In this document: positions 1 to 7,486 of the stretch, piece after piece
How positions within the stretch are numbered: the first letter of the stretch is position 1
Layout of the letters: each line of letters opens with the position of its first letter
Source of the DNA: DAIQON01 sp036787835
GTDB lineage: Bacteria > Patescibacteriota > Saccharimonadia > Saccharimonadales > UBA4665
Assembly (NCBI GenBank): GCA_036787835.1
Contig: DAIQON010000004.1
Coordinates: forward strand, 1 to 64,000
Length of the DNA stretch: 64,000 bases
Direction: 5' to 3'
The notes under the pieces: generated by a model
Databases searched by the model: none
The model's input: the letters and a program-made list of their open reading frames with translations, nothing else
Told to the model about the DNA's origin: nothing
Position numbers and translations under genes: made by a program

Positions 1-408
1 AAGGCGGAACAAAAAGAAATTGATAGCCTTATCACGTCCGAAAAAGCTAATAGTCGAAGGAATTTGCTAATGGGTACGCTGGGTGGTTCTGCAATAACTC
101 TGCTTATAGTTGAGGGAATGGTAGGGAAATCTTCTGGCTGGGCGGCAGGTGGGATTCTTGCTGGCATGGTAGCATATCTTGGTAATGATGTACTCAATAT
201 AAACAGAGGGAGAAGTCGGGAAAGCAGGATTAAGCGATTGGTAGGACTAAGTAGAAATATCGGCTCACTATCTATACTTAGTGGGCTTGTGTCTGGAAAT
301 ATCAAAAACGATGATGGCCCAGAAACTACTGATGGTCAGACATCAGATGAAGTCGAGACTGGAACGGTAGCTTCAAGTCCGAACGCTGGCGGCGCTACAA
401 CTTCTTAA
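1..408 (+). CDS. Hypothetical membrane-associated protein, 5' end outside window
   Basis: The reading frame is open from base 1, so the gene starts upstream and only its C-terminal part (about 135 residues) is seen; the TTG at 64 is probably internal. The visible part begins with a charged stretch (KAEQKEIDSLITSEKANSRR) followed by one or two hydrophobic glycine-rich segments from about base 70 to 200, then a basic stretch and a Ser/Thr/Asp-rich tail. I do not recognise the family. The stop codon shares the four bases TTAA (405-408) with the stop of the converging CNNM-type gene. It is probably a membrane-anchored protein; no function is inferred. Confidence 0.6.
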   Translation, partial: KAEQKEIDSLITSEKANSRRNLLMGTLGGSAITLLIVEGMVGKSSGWAAGGILAGMVAYLGNDVLNINRGRSRESRIKRLVGLSRNIGSLSILSGLVSGNIKNDDGPETTDGQTSDEVETGTVASSPNAGGATTS

Positions 409-1379
409 TTTCGAATCTTATCCGACTCGTCTTCTATTTCGTGACCAATAATCTCTTCGATTAGATCTTCAATGCTGACGATACCAATAATCTTGTCGTC
501 TTTCTCAACTGGGAGTAGATGGGTTCTTTTAGATATGAACTTACGAAATAAGGTATCAAGAGCCATCATGCTACCGATTGGTTTAGATAGGTGTAGCTGC
601 ATGTCAGATACCTTGAAATGATTGTCGTCAAAATCTATATCGACTAGACTCTTCATAATTAGCAGGCCATGACACTCTGTTAAAGCTTCATTAAATATAG
701 GTATACGCGAAAAACCATTATCTTTAAGTTCATCGATCTTAGCATCATCGAGAAGAGTGTCGGGGGTTAACCAGTAGGTTTGGCGCATTGGAGTCATTAT
801 TCGCTTAACTCGTTTTTCGCTTAGCTGCAAAGCGCCACGAATAATCTCGACTTCATCATCATCAAGTTCGCTTCGGTTATCCGTTAAATGCTCATCGATT
901 AGTAGCCCAAGTTCATGTCTTGTTTGGATAGCCGACTTGTTACGAGGGAATAGCCTATCTAGCAGTAACTGCAGCGGCTTACTGACTGGGTAGCTAATAA
1001 TTATCATACCTTTAAGCAAGAAGCTGAACTGAGCACTGTATTTCAGCGGAGTATTAGTAAATATTGCCTGTGGGATAACTTCGCCAAAGACAACAATCAA
1101 AAAGGTACTTATGGCACCAGCAGCCCAGCCATTGAGTCTTTGAGAAAGCACTAAAGAAGTTGCCGATACGGCGGCAATATTGGTAATTAGGATGCTAGCT
1201 AGCGTTAAGTGAGCATTTTTTCTAAGTGGTAAAACTAAGGCTGCCTGTTTATCACCGAGCTTCTTCTTTCTTTCTAGGTCAGAAACATCGAGACTCATAA
1301 TTGCAACATTGAGTCCTGAGCAAACTGCTGAGAATCCAACAAGGATGATGACTAAAATTATGAGTTGAACTGTATTCAT
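405..1379 (-). CDS. CNNM/CorC-type membrane protein with CBS pair
   Basis: This 324-residue protein has the architecture of the DUF21 (CNNM) family: about four hydrophobic segments within residues 1-135, with the motif VFGEVIPQ typical of the domain, then a tandem CBS-domain pair over about 185-320. Members are linked to magnesium or cobalt transport or efflux and were formerly called hemolysin-like. The C-terminal CorC_HlyC domain of longer relatives is absent, since the protein ends just after the second CBS domain. A TATAAT element on the minus strand (1398-1403) lies about 18 bases before the ATG. The ion transported cannot be told from sequence. Confidence 0.85.
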   Translation of the reverse strand: MNTVQLIILVIILVGFSAVCSGLNVAIMSLDVSDLERKKKLGDKQAALVLPLRKNAHLTLASILITNIAAVSATSLVLSQRLNGWAAGAISTFLIVVFGEVIPQAIFTNTPLKYSAQFSFLLKGMIIISYPVSKPLQLLLDRLFPRNKSAIQTRHELGLLIDEHLTDNRSELDDDEVEIIRGALQLSEKRVKRIMTPMRQTYWLTPDTLLDDAKIDELKDNGFSRIPIFNEALTECHGLLIMKSLVDIDFDDNHFKVSDMQLHLSKPIGSMMALDTLFRKFISKRTHLLPVEKDDKIIGIVSIEDLIEEIIGHEIEDESDKIRN

Positions 1380-1397
1380 TAGGGCTTTGTAACTAAA

Positions 1398-1403
1398 ATT
1401 ATA
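1398..1403 (-). promoter_or_regulatory. -10 element of the CNNM-type gene
   Basis: TATAAT on the minus strand ends 18 bases before the start codon at 1379. No convincing -35 is seen at 17 bases. The rest of 1380-1540 shows no gene. Confidence 0.4.
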
Positions 1404-1520
1404 CGCTATGCCCCCGGCGATTGACGATGCTCTTTTTCAAGAAACTGAAAAGAATGTGATAAAAATCTCAATTAGCGACGTAGGCTCTTGAAAAATAGAA
1501 CTACGAAGCATAAGCTTGTA

Positions 1521-1545
1521 TGTAGGAAGTGTGAGGCTTCCTACA
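1521..1545. repeat. 9-bp inverted repeat at the 3' end of the Fur-type gene
   Basis: TGTAGGAAG (1521-1529) and CTTCCTACA (1537-1545) form a perfect 9-bp stem with a 7-base loop. It includes the stop codon of the Fur-type gene. No T-tract follows on the minus strand, so it may stabilise the mRNA end rather than act as a classical intrinsic terminator. Confidence 0.5.
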
Positions 1546-1990
1546 GATCCGGGGATCCTTTCCTCGGATCTTTTAGTTGGCAATCATGACAGATGCCAGT
1601 TACATCAATTTGGTGCGATTTTATTTCAAACTGGTACTCATGAGCCAAGTCTTCTATTGCCGATTCGACTAACTTAGGTGGCTCAATATCAATAGTCTTA
1701 CCGCAGCGCAGACAGTTTAAGTGGTGATGGTGCGAGCTAAATTTCTCGCTAAGCTCAATTTTGTACTTCCAACCGATGTTGATTCGATTAACTATGCCTA
1801 GCTCTTCAAAGACGGTAATAATCCTATAAACACTGGCGCGGTCAATCTTACCGTCAATTCGCTCAACTAGCTCTTTCATCGACAGAGGACCGTTTTCGCT
1901 CAGGGTATCAAATACTAGTAGCCTTGGCTTCGTTAGGCTTAAGTCAGAAGCATCGAGAGCTTTAATAAATTCGTCGGAAGGACTTACCAT
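1541..1990 (-). CDS. Fur-family metal- or peroxide-responsive repressor
   Basis: This 149-residue protein has normal Fur-family length. The N-terminal winged helix includes the recognition-helix motif RASVYRII (51-58). The C-terminal half carries HHHHLNCLRCGK (87-98) and a second CxxC at C134/C137; together with C93/C96 these form the structural zinc site of the family. Such repressors sense iron, zinc, manganese or peroxide, and the subtype (Fur, Zur or PerR) cannot be assigned safely. It is divergent from the L,D-transpeptidase gene with 69 bases between the starts, so an operator could lie there, although no clear Fur-box dyad was recognised. Confidence 0.88.
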   Translation of the reverse strand: MVSPSDEFIKALDASDLSLTKPRLLVFDTLSENGPLSMKELVERIDGKIDRASVYRIITVFEELGIVNRINIGWKYKIELSEKFSSHHHHLNCLRCGKTIDIEPPKLVESAIEDLAHEYQFEIKSHQIDVTGICHDCQLKDPRKGSPDL

Positions 1991-2047
1991 ATGAGAACCA
2001 GCTTAACCTTATGCAATATTAACTAACAAAACTTAGAACTTTACTTA

Positions 2048-2053
2048 TATAAT
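2048..2053 (+). promoter_or_regulatory. -10 element of the L,D-transpeptidase gene
   Basis: A perfect TATAAT ends six bases before the ATG at 2060, so the predicted transcription start coincides with the start codon. No Shine-Dalgarno is present. This indicates a leaderless mRNA. Confidence 0.6.
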
Positions 2054-2059
2054 ATAACT

Positions 2060-2785
2060 ATGTATCAAAATCAGCGAAGAACTGGCTATCATAGTGTCCA
2101 ATCGAGGCCGTCGAAGTCTAAGAAGCGCCTCCTCTTTAAAGTTCTAATTCTGCTGGTTGTGGTCGGAGGTCTAGTCTTTGGTTACATGCTACATAAGACC
2201 AGTGAGGATACTAACGTTAGTTCAGTTGCGATAGTATCTACTAAGGCTCCGACACAAAATACTAAAACTGATGCAGCATCTACGGCTAAGCCTGCTACGC
2301 CATCTGTAGCTTCAACAACAGGGTCTAATACTGCCAACTCTGCCCAAAGTTCAACCAACCCTTGTTCTACTAATACCCTGAGCCAACTACTTCTGGTTAG
2401 CATATCCGAGCGTCACCTATGGGCCTGTCAGGGAACTACTTCGGTTTATGACTCGCCAGTAATTACCGGTATGGATTTTCTAGCGGCAGACCTAACGCCT
2501 CCTGGAACTTATCATATATATTCCAAGCAAACTGACCAGGTACTTAAAGGTAGTGACAGTACAGGTAGTTGGGATGACCCAGTATCTTATTGGATGCCAT
2601 TTTTAGAGAATCAATATGGTATCTATGGTTTTCATGATGCTACCTGGCGACCAGACAACGCCTTTGGTAACGTCAGTCCAAATTCACCTAATGCATCGCA
2701 CGGTTGTGTAGAAACACCTCTAGCAACAGCTAAATGGATATATAACTGGACATCAGTTGGTACGACCGTAACTATAGTTAGTTAG
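2060..2785 (+). CDS. Membrane-anchored L,D-transpeptidase (YkuD family)
   Basis: The protein of 241 residues has a basic N-terminus, one transmembrane segment (about 24-45), a Ser/Thr/Ala-rich linker to about residue 100, and a C-terminal YkuD domain. The catalytic signature is SHGCVETP with Cys at about 216; the upstream GFHDATW supplies the conserved histidine region. The usual Arg after HGC-V is replaced by Glu. Enzymes of this fold make 3-3 peptidoglycan cross-links or attach proteins to the wall on the outer face of the membrane. It is transcribed divergently from the Fur-type gene and probably leaderless. Confidence 0.88.
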   Translation: MYQNQRRTGYHSVQSRPSKSKKRLLFKVLILLVVVGGLVFGYMLHKTSEDTNVSSVAIVSTKAPTQNTKTDAASTAKPATPSVASTTGSNTANSAQSSTNPCSTNTLSQLLLVSISERHLWACQGTTSVYDSPVITGMDFLAADLTPPGTYHIYSKQTDQVLKGSDSTGSWDDPVSYWMPFLENQYGIYGFHDATWRPDNAFGNVSPNSPNASHGCVETPLATAKWIYNWTSVGTTVTIVS

Positions 2786-2841
2786 TTTATATAAAGTAAA
2801 AAGAGGGGTAGTTTAAAGCCTGGGAGGCTGTTAAGCTAAAA

Positions 2842-3906
2842 ATGATGATTATATTAGTGCTTATTTTGGGAGCTGTCATTATAGGGTTAGGAGTCGCCCT
2901 ATTCTTAAAGTCTAAATCGATGACCGCACCGAGCAGTGATGCGACAATGATGCTCAAGTCGGATATAAGTGAGCTAAATAAATCGATGACCCAATTAAAA
3001 GATGGGCTACAGAAACAACTAGCTGATCAATTAGGCCAAAACAATAAGCAAATGACTTCTCAGTTCGAGGCTAGTGCCAAAATAATTAGAGAGGTGACCA
3101 CTAAACTAACTGAGCTTGATCGAACTAATAAGAGTGTTGGAGACGTTGCTAACGAACTTAAATCACTGCAAAATGTACTTCAGAACCCCAAACAAAGAGG
3201 TGTACTGGGCGAATACTACCTAGAACAGATACTAAAAAACATGTTGCCACCTGGGTCATATGCTCTTCAGTACAAGCTAAGTGACGATATTGTCGACGCA
3301 GTCGTCTTTTTGGATGACATGATCTTGCCAATCGACAGCAAGTTCAGCCTGGAAAACTATAACCGCATCATTGAGGCAAAATCTGAAGATAAGCCAGCAC
3401 TCGAGAAAACATTCAAAACAGATCTCAAGAACCGAATTGATGAAACTGCTAAGTACATAAAAACCAATAAAGGCACCCTAGATCTGGCGTTGATGTTTAT
3501 TCCTAGCGAAGCTATCTACTACGACCTACTAGCCAATAAGGTTGGCTTAACTGGTGTTAGTGGTCGAAATCTAATGCAGTATGCTGCAGTAGACAAGAAA
3601 GTTACTATCGTTGGCCCTAGTACACTGTCTGCCATGCTCCAAGTGATCGTTCAAGGCCTTAGAAGCATGGAGATACAAAAAGACACCGATAAGATCCGTA
3701 AGAACATAGAACAGCTATCTAAGCACCTAATGGCCCATAATGGCTATATGCAGAAGCTAGGTAACTCCCTAGGCACTACTGTAGGCCACTTCAATACGAC
3801 CTATAAGGAACTCGGTAAAATTGATAAAGACGTAGTTAAGATAGCCGAGACCGAAGCGACGGTTGAAACTATGTTACTCGAACGACCTAATCTAGATAGC
3901 GATTAA
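2842..3906 (+). CDS. rmuC: RmuC-family DNA recombination protein
   Basis: The 354 residues begin with one transmembrane helix (about 2-23), continue with a coiled coil to about 120, and end in the RmuC core domain. Recognisable core motifs are GVLGEYYLEQIL and LPIDSKFSLENYNR, the latter part of the nuclease-like fold. RmuC limits inversions at short inverted repeats in Escherichia coli; the biochemical reaction is not well settled. The start is ambiguous between adjacent ATGs at 2842 and 2845. A GGGAGG at 2822-2827 is rather far upstream and lies in a small hairpin (2817-2829). It converges on the glycosidase gene with six bases between stops. Confidence 0.85.
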   Translation: MMIILVLILGAVIIGLGVALFLKSKSMTAPSSDATMMLKSDISELNKSMTQLKDGLQKQLADQLGQNNKQMTSQFEASAKIIREVTTKLTELDRTNKSVGDVANELKSLQNVLQNPKQRGVLGEYYLEQILKNMLPPGSYALQYKLSDDIVDAVVFLDDMILPIDSKFSLENYNRIIEAKSEDKPALEKTFKTDLKNRIDETAKYIKTNKGTLDLALMFIPSEAIYYDLLANKVGLTGVSGRNLMQYAAVDKKVTIVGPSTLSAMLQVIVQGLRSMEIQKDTDKIRKNIEQLSKHLMAHNGYMQKLGNSLGTTVGHFNTTYKELGKIDKDVVKIAETEATVETMLLERPNLDSD

Positions 3907-3912
3907 GACTTT

Positions 3913-5313
3913 TTACTTGCGCATCAGGTCAACAATAAGCGACGCAGTCCAGGAAAAATTGTCGATTCCAAAGCCCTCACCAGTTACTGGGTCAAAGTAT
4001 TCATGGAAGCCAGACTTTTTTACTAGTTCAATACTTGATTCAGTCAGGGCTTCAGCATGATCTTTAAACCCGTATCGCTTTAGACCGTCAATAATTAGCC
4101 AGTTAGTGTTCATCCAGGTTGGCCCCTGCCAGTACCTTCTCGAGCTATACCAAGGGGAATCTAGAGGTACTGATGGCACAGGATAGATAGTGCCAAAACG
4201 ATGCTCGTTTTCGAGCGCTTGAACGATACGGGTTGCCCTGTCCTTGGTAATGCAGCCAGCGTATAGTGGCATAAAAGCAGCGATCGATGATTCATTCAGT
4301 AGTCGATGTGAAACAAAATCACGAGAAAAATATTCCTGTGCATACTCATCCCATAGGCTGTTAAGCTGCTTTTCAGATTTGTTCATGTTGGTCAGTAGTT
4401 CTTCTGGAAGTTCATAATCTATGAACTCAGCCATCTCACGTAGCAGTGTGTTGGCTCTAATAAAGATGCAGTTGTAGGTTAGATCTTCAATAACGAACAA
4501 CGAATGGTCGATAAGGCGTTTGAAATCATAATTCTTACGTCTTAAACGTCTTTGGATATTAAAAAGGGCCATCGCTTCAACATTGGTAAGCCGTTGATCT
4601 TTAGCCACAAACTCGCCGTCTGATCTAAACCAACCAACAACGGTATCTAGCTTTACAAGACGTAGCAATCTAATCCAGCCTGGTAGCAGGTGGTCATTTA
4701 ACTCATGCATCCACGGTGGGGTATTGTCGAGGCCTACTTCCCATGGATGAATTAGTAGCACAAGACCCTCATTATGTGGATCTCGCTCAGAATACAGCCA
4801 TTCATGGTATTTAATAAGGGGACCAATTACCTGTTTGTACCATATTTTACGATCTGTCTTCTTCAGCTTGGCGCCGATTCGGCTAATTGCTTCGGCTAGC
4901 ATCGGTGGCTGGGTTATACCACTGGTAGATATTTCATCTGGAGCATTCGGGTTAAGCCAGCTTCGCCAAATCTTTTCATGTCGATCAAGATTTTGCGTCG
5001 GCTGACCTTTGCCACGCCAAAGTATGATACTTGGAATCATACCGTTATGCCATTGACCACGCAGCAGGCTGAGGATTTCTGCTTTAGCTCGGTCAACGTC
5101 GTATTTGGCCTGGCCGATAGCTATAAAACAGCTATCCCATAACCATTGATGCGGATAAAGACCATTAGACGGTACTGTATGAGTACCCTTATCGTTATGC
5201 TTTAGAATGTCCATAGCTTCTTCAACTAAATCTGCTGGCGGCGCTATTTTTAAATCCTCAACTGACTTAACTTCTGGTTCCTCTGGTGCCTGATCATCTT
5301 TATGTTTGTTCAT
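3913..5313 (-). CDS. GH63-like glycoside hydrolase
   Basis: This 466-residue soluble protein has the (alpha/alpha)6-barrel signature motifs of the GH63 and related mannosylglycerate/glucosylglycerate hydrolase group: YPHQWLWDSCF (53-63, with the putative acid Asp at about 60) and, near residue 390, RRYWQGPTWMNTNW. There is no signal peptide, so it probably acts in the cytoplasm on a small alpha-glucoside, a compatible solute or a storage sugar. The substrate cannot be read from sequence. It lies 64 bases downstream of yajQ on the same strand, but has its own TATAAT (5325-5330) and an adjacent 19-bp dyad. Confidence 0.8.
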   Translation of the reverse strand: MNKHKDDQAPEEPEVKSVEDLKIAPPADLVEEAMDILKHNDKGTHTVPSNGLYPHQWLWDSCFIAIGQAKYDVDRAKAEILSLLRGQWHNGMIPSIILWRGKGQPTQNLDRHEKIWRSWLNPNAPDEISTSGITQPPMLAEAISRIGAKLKKTDRKIWYKQVIGPLIKYHEWLYSERDPHNEGLVLLIHPWEVGLDNTPPWMHELNDHLLPGWIRLLRLVKLDTVVGWFRSDGEFVAKDQRLTNVEAMALFNIQRRLRRKNYDFKRLIDHSLFVIEDLTYNCIFIRANTLLREMAEFIDYELPEELLTNMNKSEKQLNSLWDEYAQEYFSRDFVSHRLLNESSIAAFMPLYAGCITKDRATRIVQALENEHRFGTIYPVPSVPLDSPWYSSRRYWQGPTWMNTNWLIIDGLKRYGFKDHAEALTESSIELVKKSGFHEYFDPVTGEGFGIDNFSWTASLIVDLMRK

Positions 5314-5324
5314 GCTAGTGAGTA

Positions 5325-5330
5325 ATTATA
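5325..5330 (-). promoter_or_regulatory. -10 element of the GH63-like gene
   Basis: TATAAT on the minus strand ends 11 bases before the start codon at 5313, with no Shine-Dalgarno between. The expected -35 position (5348-5353) falls inside the palindrome at 5340-5358. Confidence 0.45.
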
Positions 5331-5339
5331 GTCTATCTG

Positions 5340-5358
5340 TGGCTATTTTAAATAGCCA
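5340..5358. repeat. Perfect 9+1+9 palindrome upstream of the GH63-like gene
   Basis: TGGCTATTT (5340-5348), one central base, then AAATAGCCA (5350-5358). It covers the -35 region of the glycosidase promoter and lacks a T-tract, so an operator is more likely than a terminator. No matching regulator is encoded next to it. Confidence 0.5.
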
Positions 5359-5377
5359 TAAGCCTTAATCCACTATA

Positions 5378-5875
5378 TTACCTATAGTTAATGAATTGGA
5401 CTGGGTAATCTAGGTCCTGGCTTTTAATTAAGGTTATCGCTGATTGAAGATCATTCTTGCTAGGCCCGCTGACTCTTAGGGTCTCGCCTTGTATAACGGA
5501 CTTAATTTTAGGCAGATTCTCTCGAAGTAAAGCCCCGAGTTGCTTGGTCTTAGTTTGATCGAGGCCCTGTTTAAAAGGTACTTCTAATACCACTTTTAGA
5601 TTGGTCGTCACTCGGTCCTTAGTGGTATCGATAACAAATTGGCTTTGACCTCTTAAGCTAAGTTTTTTTCGAATAACGTCTAGAATGGCGTCGATCTGGT
5701 AGTCGCTATTACCGGTGAGTTTGAAACCAGACCTCTGATCATTAAGCCAGTCAATAGCTGCCGGAGTATTTTTAAAATCATATCTGCTGGTGATTTCTCT
5801 TGCTACTTGGTCAAAAACATTATTGAGTTCTGACTTGTCGAGCTCGCTTACTACATCGAAACTAAAATTTGCCAT
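5378..5875 (-). CDS. yajQ: YajQ-family (DUF520) nucleotide-binding protein
   Basis: The 165-residue length and the N-terminus MANFSFDVVSELDKSELNN with the following ITSRYDFK motif are diagnostic of the YajQ/DUF520 family. The protein has two ferredoxin-like half domains. Family members bind nucleotides or RNA, and one member binds cyclic di-GMP; the role in this lineage is unknown. The gene is divergent from pheS with 89 bases between starts, and an AAGGTG lies about 9 bases before its ATG. Confidence 0.9.
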   Translation of the reverse strand: MANFSFDVVSELDKSELNNVFDQVAREITSRYDFKNTPAAIDWLNDQRSGFKLTGNSDYQIDAILDVIRKKLSLRGQSQFVIDTTKDRVTTNLKVVLEVPFKQGLDQTKTKQLGALLRENLPKIKSVIQGETLRVSGPSKNDLQSAITLIKSQDLDYPVQFINYR

Positions 5876-5951
5876 AAGAGCTTACACCTTATCTATAGAT
5901 TACCGACTAATATTGTCTCTTATATACTACTTCTAGTTTAACAAAAACTGG

Positions 5952-5957
5952 TATACT
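5952..5957 (+). promoter_or_regulatory. -10 element of the pheS operon
   Basis: TATACT ends seven bases before the pheS ATG at 5965, with no Shine-Dalgarno. This is the leaderless pattern repeated at many genes of the window. Confidence 0.5.
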
Positions 5958-5964
5958 TTTTAAG

Positions 5965-7029
5965 ATGAGTGACTCTATAAATCCACAGGTACAAAAAGTT
6001 CGTGAATTATTGATGACTAGGCTAGAAGCCCTTGGCGACAATAAACGTGACGTTTTAAGGAGTGTCGAGCTCAAGTCGCTTTATGACCAACTGAAGACAG
6101 TTGAAGATAAACAAGCTCGAGCTGAACTAGGCAAGCAAATTAATGACCTTCGAGTTGAACTTGAAGCCCTAGTCAAAGAAGACCAGGGCAGTGTCGAACA
6201 GCTAGCGCCAATAGATGTTACAGCCCCATTTGATGTAAATCAGACTAGTTTAAGCCCAGACAATAGGCTGCTCGATACGACTTTGGGGAGTATTCACCCG
6301 ATAACTAAAGAGATGGATCTTATTCTAGATATTTTCTATAGACTTGGCTTTAAGGCAATTGAAACTCCAGAAATAGATGACGATTATCATATGTTTGGTA
6401 GCTTAAACTTCCCCGAAGGCCATCCAGCCAGGGAAGACTATGATACCCTGCTAACCACTCAGAAGGACTCTAAAGGTAAGCCATTTGTTGCGCCAGCCCA
6501 TACCTCAACTATGGAAATAAGGGTTCTTAAAGAGGATAAGCCTAAGCTCGAAGCTGGTGAGCCGATCGCCTACGTCATACCAGGACGAGTGTTTAGAAAT
6601 GAGGACCTTGATCCACGCCATGAACACACCTTCTATCAGCTTGAAGGTGTATATGTCGGCAAGGGAATAACAGTAGCTAATTTAATGTCTACACTACAAA
6701 CGTTCATGAGTGAATACTTCAAAAAAGACGTCGAGCTAAAAACTCAACCCTTCTACTTCCCATTTACCGAACCTTCTTTTGAGTTTGCTATCAGCTGTCC
6801 GTTCTGTGATAAAGCAGGTTGTAATATCTGTTCTTACAGCGGCTGGATTGAGCTACTTGGCTGTGGCATGACTCATCCTAATGTATACCGGGAAGCCGGC
6901 ATAGATAGCCAAAAGTATACCGGCTTTGCTTGGGGTATCGGCTTTATGCGACTGGCAATGATTAAGTATGGGATTGAAGACATTAGATACTTCCAAAGTG
7001 GCAAACTAGATTTTTTGAGGCAATTTTAA
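5965..7029 (+). CDS. pheS: Phenylalanyl-tRNA synthetase alpha subunit
   Basis: This is the catalytic subunit of the heterotetrameric PheRS, which charges tRNA-Phe. The 354 residues show an N-terminal coiled-coil arm (to about 85), then the class II core: motif 2 around VFRNEDLDPRHEHTFYQLEGV and motif 3 around GFAWGIGFMRLAMIKYGI. The core also holds PFTEPSFEF, typical of PheS, and a Cys-rich insert (CPFCDKAGCNICSYSGW) that resembles a zinc-knuckle version of the usual C-x-x-C-x-G-W region. It is the first gene of an operon with a HIT gene and pheT; one base separates it from the HIT gene. Confidence 0.95.
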   Translation: MSDSINPQVQKVRELLMTRLEALGDNKRDVLRSVELKSLYDQLKTVEDKQARAELGKQINDLRVELEALVKEDQGSVEQLAPIDVTAPFDVNQTSLSPDNRLLDTTLGSIHPITKEMDLILDIFYRLGFKAIETPEIDDDYHMFGSLNFPEGHPAREDYDTLLTTQKDSKGKPFVAPAHTSTMEIRVLKEDKPKLEAGEPIAYVIPGRVFRNEDLDPRHEHTFYQLEGVYVGKGITVANLMSTLQTFMSEYFKKDVELKTQPFYFPFTEPSFEFAISCPFCDKAGCNICSYSGWIELLGCGMTHPNVYREAGIDSQKYTGFAWGIGFMRLAMIKYGIEDIRYFQSGKLDFLRQF

Positions 7030-7030
7030 T

Positions 7031-7486
7031 ATGAGTGACACAATATTCGACAAGTTAATCGCTAAGCAAATACCTTCCTGGATTGTTTGGGAAGACGATA
7101 GCTATTTAGCGTTTTTGACGCCGTTTCCAAATACCGACGGAATGTGTGTCGTTATACCAAAAACTAACGTCGGAGACTACTTATTTGATATTAGAGAACA
7201 GCAGATGCTTGGACTAATTAGCGCCTCAAAGAAGGTAGCCAAATTACTGGAAAAGGCCCTAGGAGTAAAACGAGTTGCCATGGTTGTTGAAGGTACTGGC
7301 GTAGCTTATGTCCACGTAAAACTGTATCCATTACATGGAAAGCTTGCTAGCCAAACTGATGTTTGGTCGACCCACGCTGAGTTTTATCCTCAGTACGTCG
7401 GCTATCTTACTACCGTTGAAGGACCTAAGATGGATGATCAGAAGCTGGATGAAATTCAGGCCAAGATCTTAGAGGCTAATAAATGA
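7031..7486 (+). CDS. HIT-family protein between pheS and pheT
   Basis: The 151 residues fit the histidine-triad nucleotide-binding fold: an N-terminal half with CVVIPKTNVGDY (a VPK-like strand) and the triad region GVAYVHVKLYPLHG. Aligned with H-x-H-x-H, the triad reads Y93-H95-K97, so only the central, nucleophilic histidine is kept. HIT proteins hydrolyse nucleotide phosphoramidates, dinucleoside polyphosphates or aminoacyl-adenylates. Placement between the two PheRS genes, one base after pheS and overlapping pheT by ATGA, suggests a role linked to aminoacylation by-products. That link is inference; loss of the flanking histidines may mean altered chemistry. Confidence 0.8.
   Translation: MSDTIFDKLIAKQIPSWIVWEDDSYLAFLTPFPNTDGMCVVIPKTNVGDYLFDIREQQMLGLISASKKVAKLLEKALGVKRVAMVVEGTGVAYVHVKLYPLHGKLASQTDVWSTHAEFYPQYVGYLTTVEGPKMDDQKLDEIQAKILEANK

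Noticed and set aside
1521..1545. Intrinsic terminator for the Fur-type gene
   Set aside because: The stem is perfect, but no T-tract follows on the transcribed strand, so it is listed as an inverted repeat only.
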